A stretch of 34,360 nucleotides of DNA from Betaproteobacteria bacterium (GTDB lineage Bacteria > Pseudomonadota > Gammaproteobacteria > Burkholderiales > CAIKXV01). The stretch spans positions 1-34,360 of the forward strand of contig CANGXU010000020.1 in NCBI GenBank assembly GCA_947457885.1, given 5' to 3'. This document shows, in pieces, positions 26,168 to 34,360 of this stretch (position 1 is its first letter; the number at the start of each line of letters is the position of its first letter). The position numbers and the translations under genes were made by a program. The notes beneath the pieces are model-generated. The model worked only from the letters and a program-made list of their open reading frames with translations. It did not search any database and was not told where the DNA came from.

Positions 26168-26448
26168 TAGTGCAGGCCGAAACCGGAGCGGCCGCAGAGC
26201 AGCGGGTCGAAGCAGCGGGGCCCGTACCAGCCCGGGCCGTAGACCGGGCCGTAGATGGCCGGATGGCGCGGAACAACCCGGTACTCTTCGCGCGCCAGCG
26301 GCGCGGGCTGTATGTTCACCGGTGGCCCGACCTCTTTCGAGGGCGGCAGCGTGCCCTCGGGCAACCGTTCGGTGCGGCCCAGTTCGGTGGTCGTCTCACA
26401 CCCGGCCGCGAGCGCGGCGAGGCACGCGAGAAGGGACGCACGCCCCAT
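26155..26448 (-). CDS. Small lipoprotein of unknown function
   Basis: The 97-residue reading starts at ATG 26448 and has a lipoprotein signal MGRASLLACLAALAAGC, with the lipidated Cys at residue 17. The mature part begins ETTTELGRTERLPEGTLPPS and ends in a Pro/Gly/Tyr-rich tail (HPAIYGPVYGPGWYGPRC). I do not recognise the family. Longer in-frame starts up to 26553 would bury the signal and were not used. It converges with rfaE2 and diverges from the GGDEF-EAL gene; the 230 nt between those two starts hold no convincing promoter that I can see. Confidence 0.65.
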   Translation of the reverse strand: MGRASLLACLAALAAGCETTTELGRTERLPEGTLPPSKEVGPPVNIQPAPLAREEYRVVPRHPAIYGPVYGPGWYGPRCFDPLLCGRSGFGLHYRVF

Positions 26449-26678
26449 GCGCACGGCTGTCGCGGCCGGAACGCCGGGACGTGAATGACGCAGCATCGGA
26501 ACGGCAGGCATGGCGAACGATCTCCTCGGCACCATGAACGCGGCCACCGGCATCCGGGTTTACAGCATCGCTCAACCATGCGGCGCCACCGTACGGCGAT
26601 ACGATGCTTCCAGCAGACCGTTCGATCCCGTACCATCACGGAATTCGCGCAGGCGATCCTTCGGGCAGTCGTTACGAC

Positions 26679-29033
26679 ATGAGCAGCAGCGAGTCCAGCA
26701 CCGACGCAATCGCCGCCGGCCTGCCGCAGCGGAGCGAACGGGTCGCAAGCCGCGTACTGCTCGGCATGATCGCGGGCGGTGCCAGCCTGCCCGATGTGCT
26801 CGCCGCGCTGTGCAAGAACATCGAGGTGCAGGCCCCGGGCGCCTGCTGTGCGGTGATGCTGATTCAGGACGAACGCATCCATCTCGTCGCCTCGCCGAGT
26901 CTGCCTGAGGCCTACGGCAAGGCGATCGACCGGCTGCCGATCGGCCCGCAGGCAGGCTCGTGCGGGTACGCAGCCTATTCCGGCCAGCAGGTCATCGTCG
27001 AGGACATCGCGACGCATCCGGCCTGGGCGACCTATGCCCCGATCGCACTGAAGCACGGCCTGCAAGCCTGCTGGTCGACGCCGATCCTCGACGCATCCGG
27101 CAAGGCCATGGCCACCTTCGCGGTGTACTACCGCGAACGCCGGCGCCCGGAACAGCGCGAACTCGACCTGGTGAAAGGCGCCACCGACCTTGCGAGCATC
27201 GTGATCGAACGCGACCGGTCCGCCGCGGCGCTGCGCGACAGCGAAGCGAGCTACCGCGCACTGGTCGAGACAGCACCACTGGGCATCTTCGTGCTCACTC
27301 GCGACCGATTCGTTTACGCGAACACGGCACTGGCCCGCATGCTCGGCGCGCCCAGCACGGCCGAACTGATCGGTCGCAGCATCGTCGGGCATGTGCAACG
27401 CAACTCGCGCCCCGGGCTTGCCGAGCGCCTCGGCCATACCAGCAAGCGCGGCACCACCACCCGCGTCGAGGTAAAGCTGCTACGGATGAACGGCACCGAG
27501 TTCGAAGCCGAACTGATCGCCACGCCCATGAGCTTCGGCGGCGCGCACTCGATCCAGTGCATGGTTTCCGATATCTCCGAGCGCAAGCATGCCGAGAGGC
27601 GCATCAACTACCTCGCCCACTACGACGACCGCACCGGGCTGCCGAACCGCAACCTGTTCGTCGACCGCCTGTCGCAGGCCCTCGGGCATGCGCAGCGCAG
27701 CGGCAAGGCCGTCGCGCTGCTCTACCTCGACCTCGACCGTTTCAAGACACTCAACGACACACTTGGCCATGCTGCCGGTGATGCGCTGCTGCGCGCAGCC
27801 GGCACCCGCCTGACGGAATGCGTGCGTGCCCACGACACGGTGGCCCGACTCGGGGGCGACGAGTTCGCCCTGATCCTCGCCGACCTCGCGCAGGCCGAGC
27901 ACGCGGAAATGGTGCTCGCCAAGATCTTCCAGGCCTTCGAGCGACCCTTCACCATCGATCGGCGCCAGCTGTTCGTATCTACCTCGATAGGCGTCGCCGC
28001 CTACCCGCGCGACGGCGCGACCTCCGAACTGCTGCTCAAGCACGCAGATATCGCGATGTACCGCGCGAAGGCCGCCGGCAGGAACACCTACCGCTTCTAT
28101 CTGCCGGCGATGGGGCTGGGACTGTCTGAAAGTCTGGCGCTCGAGACCGACCTGCCGGGCATCCTCGAGCGTGGCGAACTCGAACTGCATTACCAGCCGC
28201 AGATAGAGTCGTCGACCGGACGGATCATCGCGGTCGAGGCGCTGCTGCGCTGGCAGCATCCGCAGCGCGGTGAACTGCATCCGGATGCGTTCATCCCGCT
28301 GCTGGAAGAGACCGGGCTGATCCGCAACGTCAGTGCATGGGCCATACGCCGGGCCTGCCGCGAGGCACGCGAATGGATCGACGGCCAGGGTCGTCCGCTG
28401 CGCCTGGCGATCAATCTGTCGGCAAGCCAGTTCAAGGACCCGCGGCTGGCAGAACTGGTCGGGCAGATCCTCGCCGATGCGGACTTCGATGCGAAGCGGC
28501 TCGAGTTCGAGATTACCGAGCACACGCTGATGGAAGACACCAAGGGCACGCTCGATACGCTGCGCGCGCTGGCCCGGCTCGGCGCCTCGATCTCGGTCGA
28601 TGATTTCGGCACCGGCTATTCCTCGTTGTCGTACCTGAAACGGTTTTCGGTACAGCGCCTGAAGATCGACCGCTCCTTCGTCGCCGAGATCACCGAGAAA
28701 CGCGATACCGCGGCGATCGTCGAGGCGATCCTCTCGCTGGCGCGCAGCCTTTACATCGAAGTCGTCGCCGAGGGCGTCGAAACCACCGGCCAGCGCGATT
28801 TCCTGGTGTCGCGCGGCTGCGCGCTGATGCAGGGGTACCTGTTCCGTGCTGCGCTGTCACCGACACACATGGAAGCGCTGCTGAAGGGCGAAGAGGCGGC
28901 ATGGCAACAGCCGCCGCCGTTGCAGGACGATGCAGCGCCGTCAGCAATTTCACCCGAAAGACGAGCCCCGGCGATCCCCCTGGCGGCCGTCGGCGCGGTG
29001 ACTGCTTTGCGCCCGAGGTCAGCCCACTCCTGA
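26679..29033 (+). CDS. GAF-PAS-GGDEF-EAL cyclic-di-GMP signalling protein
   Basis: The 784-residue protein has a GAF domain (about 25-180), a PAS domain (187-305), a GGDEF domain and an EAL domain. The cyclase site GGDEF is intact at 392-396, with an inhibitory RxxD site at 383-386. The phosphodiesterase domain has EALLRW at 520-525, NLSASQF, EITEH, DDFGTGYSSL, KIDRSF, AEGVET and QGYLF, so every usual catalytic residue is present. It could therefore make or break c-di-GMP depending on input to the GAF and PAS domains. There are no membrane segments, so it is cytoplasmic. The start is ATG 26679; 25 upstream in-frame codons look noncoding. No partner genes are adjacent. Confidence 0.93.
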   Translation: MSSSESSTDAIAAGLPQRSERVASRVLLGMIAGGASLPDVLAALCKNIEVQAPGACCAVMLIQDERIHLVASPSLPEAYGKAIDRLPIGPQAGSCGYAAYSGQQVIVEDIATHPAWATYAPIALKHGLQACWSTPILDASGKAMATFAVYYRERRRPEQRELDLVKGATDLASIVIERDRSAAALRDSEASYRALVETAPLGIFVLTRDRFVYANTALARMLGAPSTAELIGRSIVGHVQRNSRPGLAERLGHTSKRGTTTRVEVKLLRMNGTEFEAELIATPMSFGGAHSIQCMVSDISERKHAERRINYLAHYDDRTGLPNRNLFVDRLSQALGHAQRSGKAVALLYLDLDRFKTLNDTLGHAAGDALLRAAGTRLTECVRAHDTVARLGGDEFALILADLAQAEHAEMVLAKIFQAFERPFTIDRRQLFVSTSIGVAAYPRDGATSELLLKHADIAMYRAKAAGRNTYRFYLPAMGLGLSESLALETDLPGILERGELELHYQPQIESSTGRIIAVEALLRWQHPQRGELHPDAFIPLLEETGLIRNVSAWAIRRACREAREWIDGQGRPLRLAINLSASQFKDPRLAELVGQILADADFDAKRLEFEITEHTLMEDTKGTLDTLRALARLGASISVDDFGTGYSSLSYLKRFSVQRLKIDRSFVAEITEKRDTAAIVEAILSLARSLYIEVVAEGVETTGQRDFLVSRGCALMQGYLFRAALSPTHMEALLKGEEAAWQQPPPLQDDAAPSAISPERRAPAIPLAAVGAVTALRPRSAHS

Positions 29034-29075
29034 CCGGCCGCCACGTACGGGATCGGCGCGCAGGAGAGCCGTCGA

Positions 29076-29744
29076 TCAGCGCGCTGGCAAAGGCACCGCT
29101 GGACACTCGATCTTGCCCAGCGAGCTGTCCGGGAAGTTCGCCTGCTTCAGTTGCAGCACACGAGCCATCACCGCCTCGCCGGGCCCGCGTACCAGCCACT
29201 GCACGCCGGGCGCTGCCTGCCGCTCGATCACCCTGGCCGTGCGCACGCCGAGCTGCTGCAGCTTCGCGAGGTATTCGCGCGCCGTTGCCTCATCGGGGAA
29301 CACGCCCAGTTCCACCGCGTTCTGCCAGTCGTCGCCATTCTCGACCAGCGAATAACCGGTCACGCCCAGCGCCTTCAGTTCAGCCACCTTGCGCTGTGCA
29401 TCGGCCCGGCTCTTCTGGGGCGGCAACCCGACCCACCATGCCCCGGCGCCGATCACCTCCCACGGCGTGATCGCCTCGGCCGGCACCAGGCCTGCAAGCA
29501 GTTCACGCGCGCGCGCTGCATCGGTCTGCGCGAAAGGCCCCCAGGCCAGGCAGGCCGACGGGGCTGCCGCCGCAACCACCGGGCGGGGTTTGTCCTGGCC
29601 GCCACCGACCACGCGTACCTGCTGCGCGTTCATCTGGAGGTCGAGCAGTTGGGCATCCGGGCTGCGCGCCGGATTGCCGAAACCGACCAGCGCGCCGAAC
29701 AGCACGTTGGCTGCCAGCAGCAATACGACAACCCAGCGGATCAT
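29076..29744 (-). CDS. SPOR-domain protein
   Basis: The 222-residue protein has an N-terminal membrane segment (about 2-20), a linker, and a region that fits the SPOR fold: WWVGLPPQKSRADAQRKVAELKALGV, then AVELGVFPDEATAREYLAKLQQLGVRTARVI. SPOR domains bind denuded glycan strands at division sites, so it may be a septal envelope protein. A second pattern (CLAWGPFAQTDAARARELLAGLV) before it may be a degenerate repeat of the same fold. ATG 29744 overlaps the coaX stop as ATGA. Such a gene commonly follows birA-coaX in Burkholderiales. Confidence 0.85.
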   Translation of the reverse strand: MIRWVVVLLLAANVLFGALVGFGNPARSPDAQLLDLQMNAQQVRVVGGGQDKPRPVVAAAAPSACLAWGPFAQTDAARARELLAGLVPAEAITPWEVIGAGAWWVGLPPQKSRADAQRKVAELKALGVTGYSLVENGDDWQNAVELGVFPDEATAREYLAKLQQLGVRTARVIERQAAPGVQWLVRGPGEAVMARVLQLKQANFPDSSLGKIECPAVPLPAR

Positions 29745-30529
29745 CGCGCCTCCTCGTGCAAATCCGCTCGCCCGGACGCGGCCAGACGCGCCTCGAGGGC
29801 AAGCACCAGCACACCTTCGAGCACCAGCCACGGCAGGTACCGCGGCGCGAATGCGGCCAGCAAGGGCTGCAGCAGCGGCGCGCAACCACCGGTGAGCATC
29901 AGCTGCGGGGCTGACTCGCCGGCCGCGAGCATCGCGTCGCGCGTTCTCGACACCGCGCCCGCCATCGCCTGCAGCGCGCCGGTGACGATGGCATCGTCGG
30001 TGGACCGGGGGAACGGATCGAAGCTGCCCGCAGCCACCGGCAGGCGCGCGGTACCACGGGCGAGCGATGCACGCATCAGGTCGTAGCCGGGAACGATCAG
30101 GCCACCCATGAAACGGCCGTCGGCAGCGAGCGCGTCGACGGTCATTGCGGTCCCGGCATCGACCACCAGGGCCGCCTCGCAACTGCGCGCCCGGGCACCG
30201 GCCAGCGCCGCCCAGCGATCTGCCCCAAGGCTGGCGGGGTTGCAGTACAGGTTGCTTACCCCTGCTGCCAGCGCGAGCGGTCGGATACGCCGTAACGGCA
30301 CTCCGAGACGTCCTGCGAGGCGCTCGAGCGCAGCGTCGGCGGCGGAGCCGGCGACGCTGCAGGCGGCGATCTCGTCCGGGCGACCCCACGCCGCCCAGCA
30401 GTCAGGCAGCGCATCGACACCATCGACATCCACCGCGCCGTCGGCCAGCATACGGCCGGCGACCGGCAGCCCGCCAGGGTGCACCGCCCACTTGATACGC
30501 GTATTGCCGAGATCGAGCGCGACGATCAT
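29741..30529 (-). CDS. coaX: CoaX, type III pantothenate kinase
   Basis: CoaX phosphorylates pantothenate, the first step of coenzyme A synthesis; it is the type that needs a monovalent cation and is not inhibited by CoA. The 262-residue protein has the ASKHA-type phosphate loop DLGNTRIKW near the N-terminus, GADRWAALAGA, the VVDAGTAMTVDAL block and GGLIVPGYDLMRASL. The ATG overlaps the birA stop as ATGA. BirA and CoaX are neighbours or fused in several Betaproteobacteria, so this arrangement is ordinary. A longer frame reading to 31039 overlaps birA and was rejected. Confidence 0.95.
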   Translation of the reverse strand: MIVALDLGNTRIKWAVHPGGLPVAGRMLADGAVDVDGVDALPDCWAAWGRPDEIAACSVAGSAADAALERLAGRLGVPLRRIRPLALAAGVSNLYCNPASLGADRWAALAGARARSCEAALVVDAGTAMTVDALAADGRFMGGLIVPGYDLMRASLARGTARLPVAAGSFDPFPRSTDDAIVTGALQAMAGAVSRTRDAMLAAGESAPQLMLTGGCAPLLQPLLAAFAPRYLPWLVLEGVLVLALEARLAASGRADLHEEAR

Positions 30530-31560
30530 TCGATCTCCGCCTGCCGTGGCCGGCGCACGGCACCGCCAGCGGCCCGGGCGCGTGCACGTGCCAGACCGGG
30601 CTCGAACAGTTCGCCGCTGAACACGCGCCGGGTCTCGCCACCGACTTCGATGCGCAGCGCGCCCTGCGCGTCCACACCGAGCATCGTGCCGCGCACCACG
30701 CCGCCGTCGGGCAGCGCAACCTTCACCGTGCGATGCAGGCTCGCACTGTGTGCCTGCCACTCGCGCCGGAACGGTGCGAAGCCCTCGCGTCCGAACCGCT
30801 CGAGTGCCGACGCCAGGCCGGAGAGCAGCGCGCCGAGTATGGCGCTGCGGTCGAGATTGTCGAATCCGCTGCGCGCGAGATCGGTCACCGGCTGGTCGAT
30901 CGCGTCGATCGTCGCCTGCGGCAACCGCACGTTGAGCCCGATGCCGATCACCGCTGCACACGGACCGAGGATATCGCCGCGGATCTCGGTCAGCACGCCG
31001 GCGAGCTTGCGCCGGTTTACAAGCACGTCGTTCGGCCACTTCAGGCGCACCTCGCGCAGGCCGAGCACGCGCAATGCATCGGCGATGGCAAGACCGACGA
31101 CCAGGCTCAGCCCCGCGAGTTGCGACCCCTTGTCGAAGCGCCAGAGCAGCGAAAAGGTGAGCCCCGCACCCGGTGCGCTAGACCAGCGTCGATCGAAGCG
31201 ACCGCGACCGGCGGTCTGCCATTCAGCAAGCAGCACGGTACCGTGCGGCGCGCCGGTCTCGGCCTGCCGGGCAAGCGCGGTATTGGTCGACTCGCAATGG
31301 TCGAGTACGGTCAGGGCGAGCCCGCGGGCCTGCTGACCGAGCATCGACTGCACACGCGCGGCGTCGATGAAATCCATCGGCTCGACCAGCCGGTAGCCGC
31401 GACCCAGTCCATGCTCGACGCTGACGCCAGACCGCTCGATGTCACGTACCGCCGTCCAGATCGTCGAACGCGATACCGAGAGTTCTCGCGCCAGCAACGT
31501 GCCGGAGGTAAAGGCGGCAACCCGGAGGCGCCGCAGCACCCGGAACGACAGGGGGCGCAT
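30526..31560 (-). CDS. birA: BirA, biotin--protein ligase and biotin operon repressor
   Basis: BirA makes biotinyl-AMP and attaches biotin to the carboxyl carrier protein. The 344-residue reading from ATG 31560 has an N-terminal winged helix (LLARELSVSRSTIWTAVRDIERSG), so it may also act as a repressor, a catalytic domain with the ATP loop GRGRFDRRW and KWPND, and a C-terminal SH3-like domain. A GTG at 31647 would add 29 residues; it lacks a ribosome-binding site, so I preferred the ATG, though neither start is strong. It overlaps coaX as ATGA. No biotin synthesis genes are in the window. Confidence 0.92.
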   Translation of the reverse strand: MRPLSFRVLRRLRVAAFTSGTLLARELSVSRSTIWTAVRDIERSGVSVEHGLGRGYRLVEPMDFIDAARVQSMLGQQARGLALTVLDHCESTNTALARQAETGAPHGTVLLAEWQTAGRGRFDRRWSSAPGAGLTFSLLWRFDKGSQLAGLSLVVGLAIADALRVLGLREVRLKWPNDVLVNRRKLAGVLTEIRGDILGPCAAVIGIGLNVRLPQATIDAIDQPVTDLARSGFDNLDRSAILGALLSGLASALERFGREGFAPFRREWQAHSASLHRTVKVALPDGGVVRGTMLGVDAQGALRIEVGGETRRVFSGELFEPGLARARARAAGGAVRRPRQAEIE

Positions 31561-31866
31561 CGCCTGGCGCGCTGCCAGCCGGGAATCGTTGGCGAGCACA
31601 CGCCTCGAGGGTCGGTCGTCGCGCTGTCGTTGCGGGCCGCGGTTCACTGGGTCATCGCTCTTGTTCGTTCGATGCTAGCACAGGCACCGGCGGCGACCGG
31701 CGCGACACACCAGCCCCAGCAGGCCGAGCGGCGCGCGGTGTCGCGGCTTCATGCACGAAGGTGGACGCCGTGTTCTGAGTTAAGCTGATGGAGGTGTCGG
31801 GCCATGCAGACAGATGCCACAGAACATCAGGCACCGGCGCACGCGACAACACAGGAGGAGACATCG
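31561..31866. other. Divergent intergenic region between birA and the Bug genes
   Basis: About 300 nt without a confident gene. The left 87 nt could be the extended N-terminus of birA (GTG 31647). On the plus strand a strong ribosome-binding site, GGAGGAG, stands about 7 nt before the first Bug start at 31867. I cannot make out a convincing promoter for either side. Confidence 0.5.
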
Positions 31867-32880
31867 ATGCAAGGATCTGCCGTGGTCCCGAAGGTCGTGC
31901 CCTGCCCGGCGCTGCTGCTCGCGCTGCCTGCACTGGTGGGGATGCTTCTCGCCACCGCGCCTTCGCCGGCATCCGCACAGCCCGCCTTCCCGACCCGGGC
32001 GCTGCGCATGATCGTGCCGTTCACCCCGGGCGGATTCACCGACCTGATGGCGCGCACCGTCGGCGAGCACCTGTCGCGGTCGCTCGGCCAGCCTGTGCTG
32101 ATCGACAACCGTCCCGGCGCGAACGGCATCATCGGCGCAGAGGCCCTGTCCAAGGCCGCGCCGGACGGTTACACCACCGGCATGGTGATCGCCGGCCACG
32201 CGGCGAGCCAGTCGCTTTATGCGAAGCTGCCCTACCATTCGGTGAAGAGCTTCGAACCGGTCTCGCTGGTCGGCGTGGCGCCGCTGCTGCTGGTCGCCGG
32301 CAACGGGCTGGCCGCGAAGGACCTGAAGGAGATGCTCGCGCTGGCCCGGGCGAAGCCGGGCACCGTCTCGTTCGGGTCCAGCGGCGTCGGTGCCGCTGCG
32401 CACCTGACGATGGAACTGCTCGCGCAGCAGCAGGGTCTCAAGATGACCCATGTGCCCTACAAGGGCACGACACCGGCGCTGGCCGACCTGATGGGCGGCC
32501 ACATCCAGCTGATGTTCGACACGATGTCGGCGATGCTGCCCCAGGTACGCGCCGGCAAGATCCGCGCGCTGGGCCTGTCGAGCGCCACCCGCTGGCCGAC
32601 CGCCCCCGAGATACCGACGATCGCCGAGGCTGGCGTGCCGGGCTTCGTGTCCGGCTCCTGGGCCGGCGTACTGGCACCCGGCGGCACGCCCGGGCCGCTG
32701 GTGGAACGGCTGTCGGGCGAGATCGCGAAGATCGTGCGGCTGCCCGACGTGCGCACCCGGCTTGCCGAACTCGGCGTCGAGCCCTCGGGCAATACGCCCG
32801 CGGAGTTCCGCGCCTTCATGGAAGCGGAGGTCGCCCGCTGGGCGGCGGTGATCGACCAGGCGAAGATAAGGCTGGACTGA
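31867..32880 (+). CDS. Bug (TctC)-family periplasmic solute-binding protein 1
   Basis: The 337-residue protein has a signal peptide ending ASAQ (cleavage near residue 39) and the Bug-family body: RMIVPFTPGGFTDLMARTVGEHLS, VLIDNRPGANGIIGAE, MTHVPYKGTTPALADLMGGHIQLMFD and the C-terminal helix pattern. Bug proteins bind organic acids or similar small anions and usually feed tripartite tricarboxylate transporters; no TctA or TctB gene is in the window, so this could be an orphan receptor. The start is ATG 31867 with GGAGGAG upstream. It shares one base with the next gene (TGATG). Confidence 0.94.
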   Translation: MQGSAVVPKVVPCPALLLALPALVGMLLATAPSPASAQPAFPTRALRMIVPFTPGGFTDLMARTVGEHLSRSLGQPVLIDNRPGANGIIGAEALSKAAPDGYTTGMVIAGHAASQSLYAKLPYHSVKSFEPVSLVGVAPLLLVAGNGLAAKDLKEMLALARAKPGTVSFGSSGVGAAAHLTMELLAQQQGLKMTHVPYKGTTPALADLMGGHIQLMFDTMSAMLPQVRAGKIRALGLSSATRWPTAPEIPTIAEAGVPGFVSGSWAGVLAPGGTPGPLVERLSGEIAKIVRLPDVRTRLAELGVEPSGNTPAEFRAFMEAEVARWAAVIDQAKIRLD

Positions 32881-33851
32881 TGAAGCGCACATCCCTTCTC
32901 CTTCCCGCCCTCGGTGCGCTGCTGGGCACGCTGCTGCCCGCGACCGCCGGCGCACAGGCCTGGCCCAACCGCCCGGTGCGGATCGTTGTGCCGTTCGCCC
33001 CTGGCGGCGTCACCGACATCGTCGCGCGCCTGCTGGCAGTCAAGTACGGCGAATCGATGGGACAGCCATTTTCCGTCGACAACCGCGCCGGCGCCGGCGG
33101 CAACATCGGTGCCGAACTGGTCGCCAAGGCCCCGGCCGACGGCAGTACGCTGCTGTTCTCGTCCGCGGCGCTGGCGGTAAACCCCAGTCTCTATACGAAG
33201 CTCGGCTACAACCCGCTGAAGGACATCGTACCGGTCACCGGCGTGGTGTCCTCGCCGCAGCTGCTGGTGGTGCATCCATCCGTGCCGGCGCGCAACGTGA
33301 AGGAACTGGTCGCGCTGCTGAAGAAGCGCAAGGGCGGGCTCAACTTCGGCTCCAATGGCATGGGCACCACCAGCCATCTCGCCGGCGTGCTGTTCGCCTC
33401 GCTGACCGGTGCCGAGGTCACGCATGTGCCGTACAAGGGTGCCGGTGCCGTCGTCGGCGCGGTGGTCGGGGGCGAGGTCGACATGAGCTTCTTCGCCACA
33501 GTGGTCGCGATGCCGCACCTGAAGACCGGACGGCTACGCGCCCTGGCGGTCACCACGGTGAAGCCGACCGCCCTTCTGCCGCAGCTGCCGACGCTCGACA
33601 GCATCCTGCCCGGCTTCGACACCGACAACTGGTTCGGCATGTTCGTCGCCGCCGGCATGCCGCAGGCGATCATCGACCGGCTGAACGCCGAGACGCTGAA
33701 GGCCATGCAGACGCCCGAGATGCGCGCCGCGTTCGAACGCGACGGGCTCGAGCCTCTGGGCCTCGGCCCGGCCGAGTTCCAGCGCTTCTTCCTGCGCGAG
33801 ATCGAGAAGTACGCGAAGCTGGTGAAGCTTTCAGGGGCAAAGGCCGACTGA
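32880..33851 (+). CDS. Bug (TctC)-family periplasmic solute-binding protein 2
   Basis: The 323-residue protein has a signal peptide MKRTSLLLPALGALLG ending AGAQ (about residue 25) and the same fold: RIVVPFAPGGVTDIVARLLAVKYGE, SVDNRAGAGGNIGAE, THVPYKGAGAVVGAVVGGEVDMSF. The ATG overlaps the previous stop by one base, so the two are translated together. They look like a tandem duplication that has since diverged, since they share the core motifs but differ over most of their length. The ligand is unknown and no transporter subunits are adjacent. Confidence 0.94.
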   Translation: MKRTSLLLPALGALLGTLLPATAGAQAWPNRPVRIVVPFAPGGVTDIVARLLAVKYGESMGQPFSVDNRAGAGGNIGAELVAKAPADGSTLLFSSAALAVNPSLYTKLGYNPLKDIVPVTGVVSSPQLLVVHPSVPARNVKELVALLKKRKGGLNFGSNGMGTTSHLAGVLFASLTGAEVTHVPYKGAGAVVGAVVGGEVDMSFFATVVAMPHLKTGRLRALAVTTVKPTALLPQLPTLDSILPGFDTDNWFGMFVAAGMPQAIIDRLNAETLKAMQTPEMRAAFERDGLEPLGLGPAEFQRFFLREIEKYAKLVKLSGAKAD

Positions 33852-33918
33852 TGCCGTGGGCGGCAGGGGGTCCGGTATGCTTTGCCGACTGCGCCCACCG
33901 GCCTGCCTTGAAGGCACC

Positions 33919-34233
33919 ATGTCAGACGAAAACCAGATTGCCATCCCCCGCCCGTTCATCGACCTGTTCATCCCGAAGGGATCGATCAAGCCGAGCGAAC
34001 CACGCGCGGTGATCGCCGAACGCTATGAACTGTGCGAAGACATGGCGCAGATGCTCACCGAGCATGCGACCCAGCGCAAGCTGGATCTCGGCGTGCCGGA
34101 GGAGATGGTGCTGGAGCGCATCCATCGCGGCCTGATCGCCGAGGCGTCGGTGGTACGCACCGAGGAAGCCGGATGGGTGGTGTGCAGGCTGGCAGAGTTG
34201 CTGGGGTGGCCGATGCCCGACGGGCGTGTCTGA
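33919..34233 (+). CDS. Small conserved protein of unknown function
   Basis: The 104-residue reading starts at ATG 33919 (MSDENQIAIPRPFIDLFIPKG). It is acidic, without signal peptide or membrane segments, and helical by appearance: RYELCEDMAQMLTEHATQRKLDLGVPEEMVLERIHRGL and a C-terminal VVCRLAELLGWP. I have an impression of similar proteins in Burkholderiales carried under loose names, but cannot assign a function. The frame extends upstream to 33856; those 21 codons look noncoding. It follows the Bug pair by 67 nt and may have its own promoter. Confidence 0.75.
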   Translation: MSDENQIAIPRPFIDLFIPKGSIKPSEPRAVIAERYELCEDMAQMLTEHATQRKLDLGVPEEMVLERIHRGLIAEASVVRTEEAGWVVCRLAELLGWPMPDGRV

Positions 34234-34238
34234 ATTTT
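34213..34238 (+). terminator. Weak hairpin and T-run at the end of the small gene
   Basis: ATGCCC (34213-34218) and GGGCGT (34222-34227) can pair (one T-G pair) around a 3-nt loop; a run of five T follows at 34234-34238. The gap between stem and T-run is longer than usual and the stem lies within the coding end, so confidence is low. Confidence 0.3.
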
Positions 34239-34240
34239 TG

Positions 34241-34360
34241 TGTGTGAGGCTTTTGGGCGACCTTTCCGCTGAGCGTCGAAAGCCGCCTGGCGAGGGAAAG
34301 TCGATCCCCGATTTTCACGCAACACTCCTGGTAAATCGATCCCCGTACGCGATGGCAAAC
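34241..34360. mobile_element. Possible insertion-sequence end (IS21-like multiple repeats)
   Basis: Two near-identical 15-mers, GAAAGTCGATCCCCG (34296-34310) and GTAAATCGATCCCCG (34331-34345), recur with a 35-bp period after the last gene. Several direct repeats inside the end, and a TG at a possible outer tip (TGTGTGAGGC near 34240), are typical of IS21-family ends, where they bind the transposase. No istA or istB coding is in the window, and only one end is visible. The IS might continue to the right; other repeat families are possible. Confidence 0.4.

Noticed and set aside
29034..29075. GC-rich inverted arms between the GGDEF-EAL and SPOR genes as a terminator
   Set aside because: The arms are self-complementary GCGCGC tracts with a long loop and no T-run; not distinguishable from background.
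29076..30389. A 437-codon reading that extends the SPOR gene upstream
   Set aside because: The extra N-terminus overlaps coaX in another frame and has Arg-rich shadow composition; the ATGA-linked start at 29744 gives a clear membrane anchor.
31788..32880. A longer frame on the plus strand joining both Bug genes
   Set aside because: It reads the first Bug gene out of frame; the two genes have separate signal peptides and stops.
1..34360. CRISPR arrays, tRNA genes and prophage genes
   Set aside because: I saw no regularly spaced repeats with unique spacers, no tRNA-like cloverleaf, and no phage structural or integrase genes.

Overview
The window is GC-rich, gene-dense chromosomal DNA of a Gram-negative bacterium, most likely a betaproteobacterium of the order Burkholderiales. 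Pointers are a dcw (division and cell wall) cluster that opens with mraZ next to rnpB, the order rsmI / lpoA-like / yraN / diaA / dolP, a birA-coaX-SPOR trio, and two tandem Bug (TctC-like) binding proteins, a family greatly expanded in Burkholderiales. Taxonomy and all functions are inferred by reading sequence and motifs; no database was searched.

Layout. (1) 1-10360, minus strand: mraZ-rsmH-ftsL-ftsI-murE-murF-mraY-murD-ftsW and the first codons of murG. Most junctions overlap as ATGA or GTGA, so this is one translationally coupled operon. It is preceded by a predicted sigma-70 promoter and a ladder of four 5-bp MraZ boxes spaced every 10 bp. (2) 10566-13073, minus: RNase P RNA, pyrC and rsmI. 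(3) 13065-15880, plus: an LpoA/LppC-like protein, YraN, a DiaA-type SIS protein and the dual-BON lipoprotein DolP, the same order as in E. coli; a TATAAT box for it lies inside rsmI. (4) 15890-23548, minus: nine genes for a putative membrane-lipid modification and stress cluster: FAD oxidoreductase, DUF1365, Cfa-like methyltransferase, chalcone-isomerase-like protein, GPH transporter, DUF3833 lipoprotein, DUF3429 membrane protein, SDR and NTF2-like protein. (5) 23830-26142, plus, divergent from it: a MerR-type B12-binding regulator of the CarH/LitR photoreceptor family, a ferritin-fold di-iron protein resembling soluble acyl-ACP desaturases, and an ADP-heptose synthesis enzyme (RfaE2). (6) 26155-29033: a small lipoprotein and a GAF-PAS-GGDEF-EAL cyclic-di-GMP protein. 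(7) 29076-31560, minus: birA, coaX and a SPOR-domain protein. (8) 31867-34233, plus: two Bug-family periplasmic binding proteins and a small uncharacterised protein. (9) The right edge carries a 35-bp-spaced repeat suggesting the start of an insertion sequence, possibly IS21-like.

The housekeeping parts fit together as peptidoglycan precursor synthesis, septal synthesis and envelope quality control. The most interesting part is regions 4 and 5. A candidate light- and B12-responsive repressor sits head to head with a lipid-modification operon and is apparently cotranscribed with a di-iron protein. The Cfa-like enzyme lacks two residues of the classical bicarbonate site, and the regulator lacks the upper axial histidine of light-state CarH while keeping the rest of the cobalamin pocket. 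The product may therefore be a modified fatty acid other than a plain cyclopropane, and the photochemistry may differ from the model protein.
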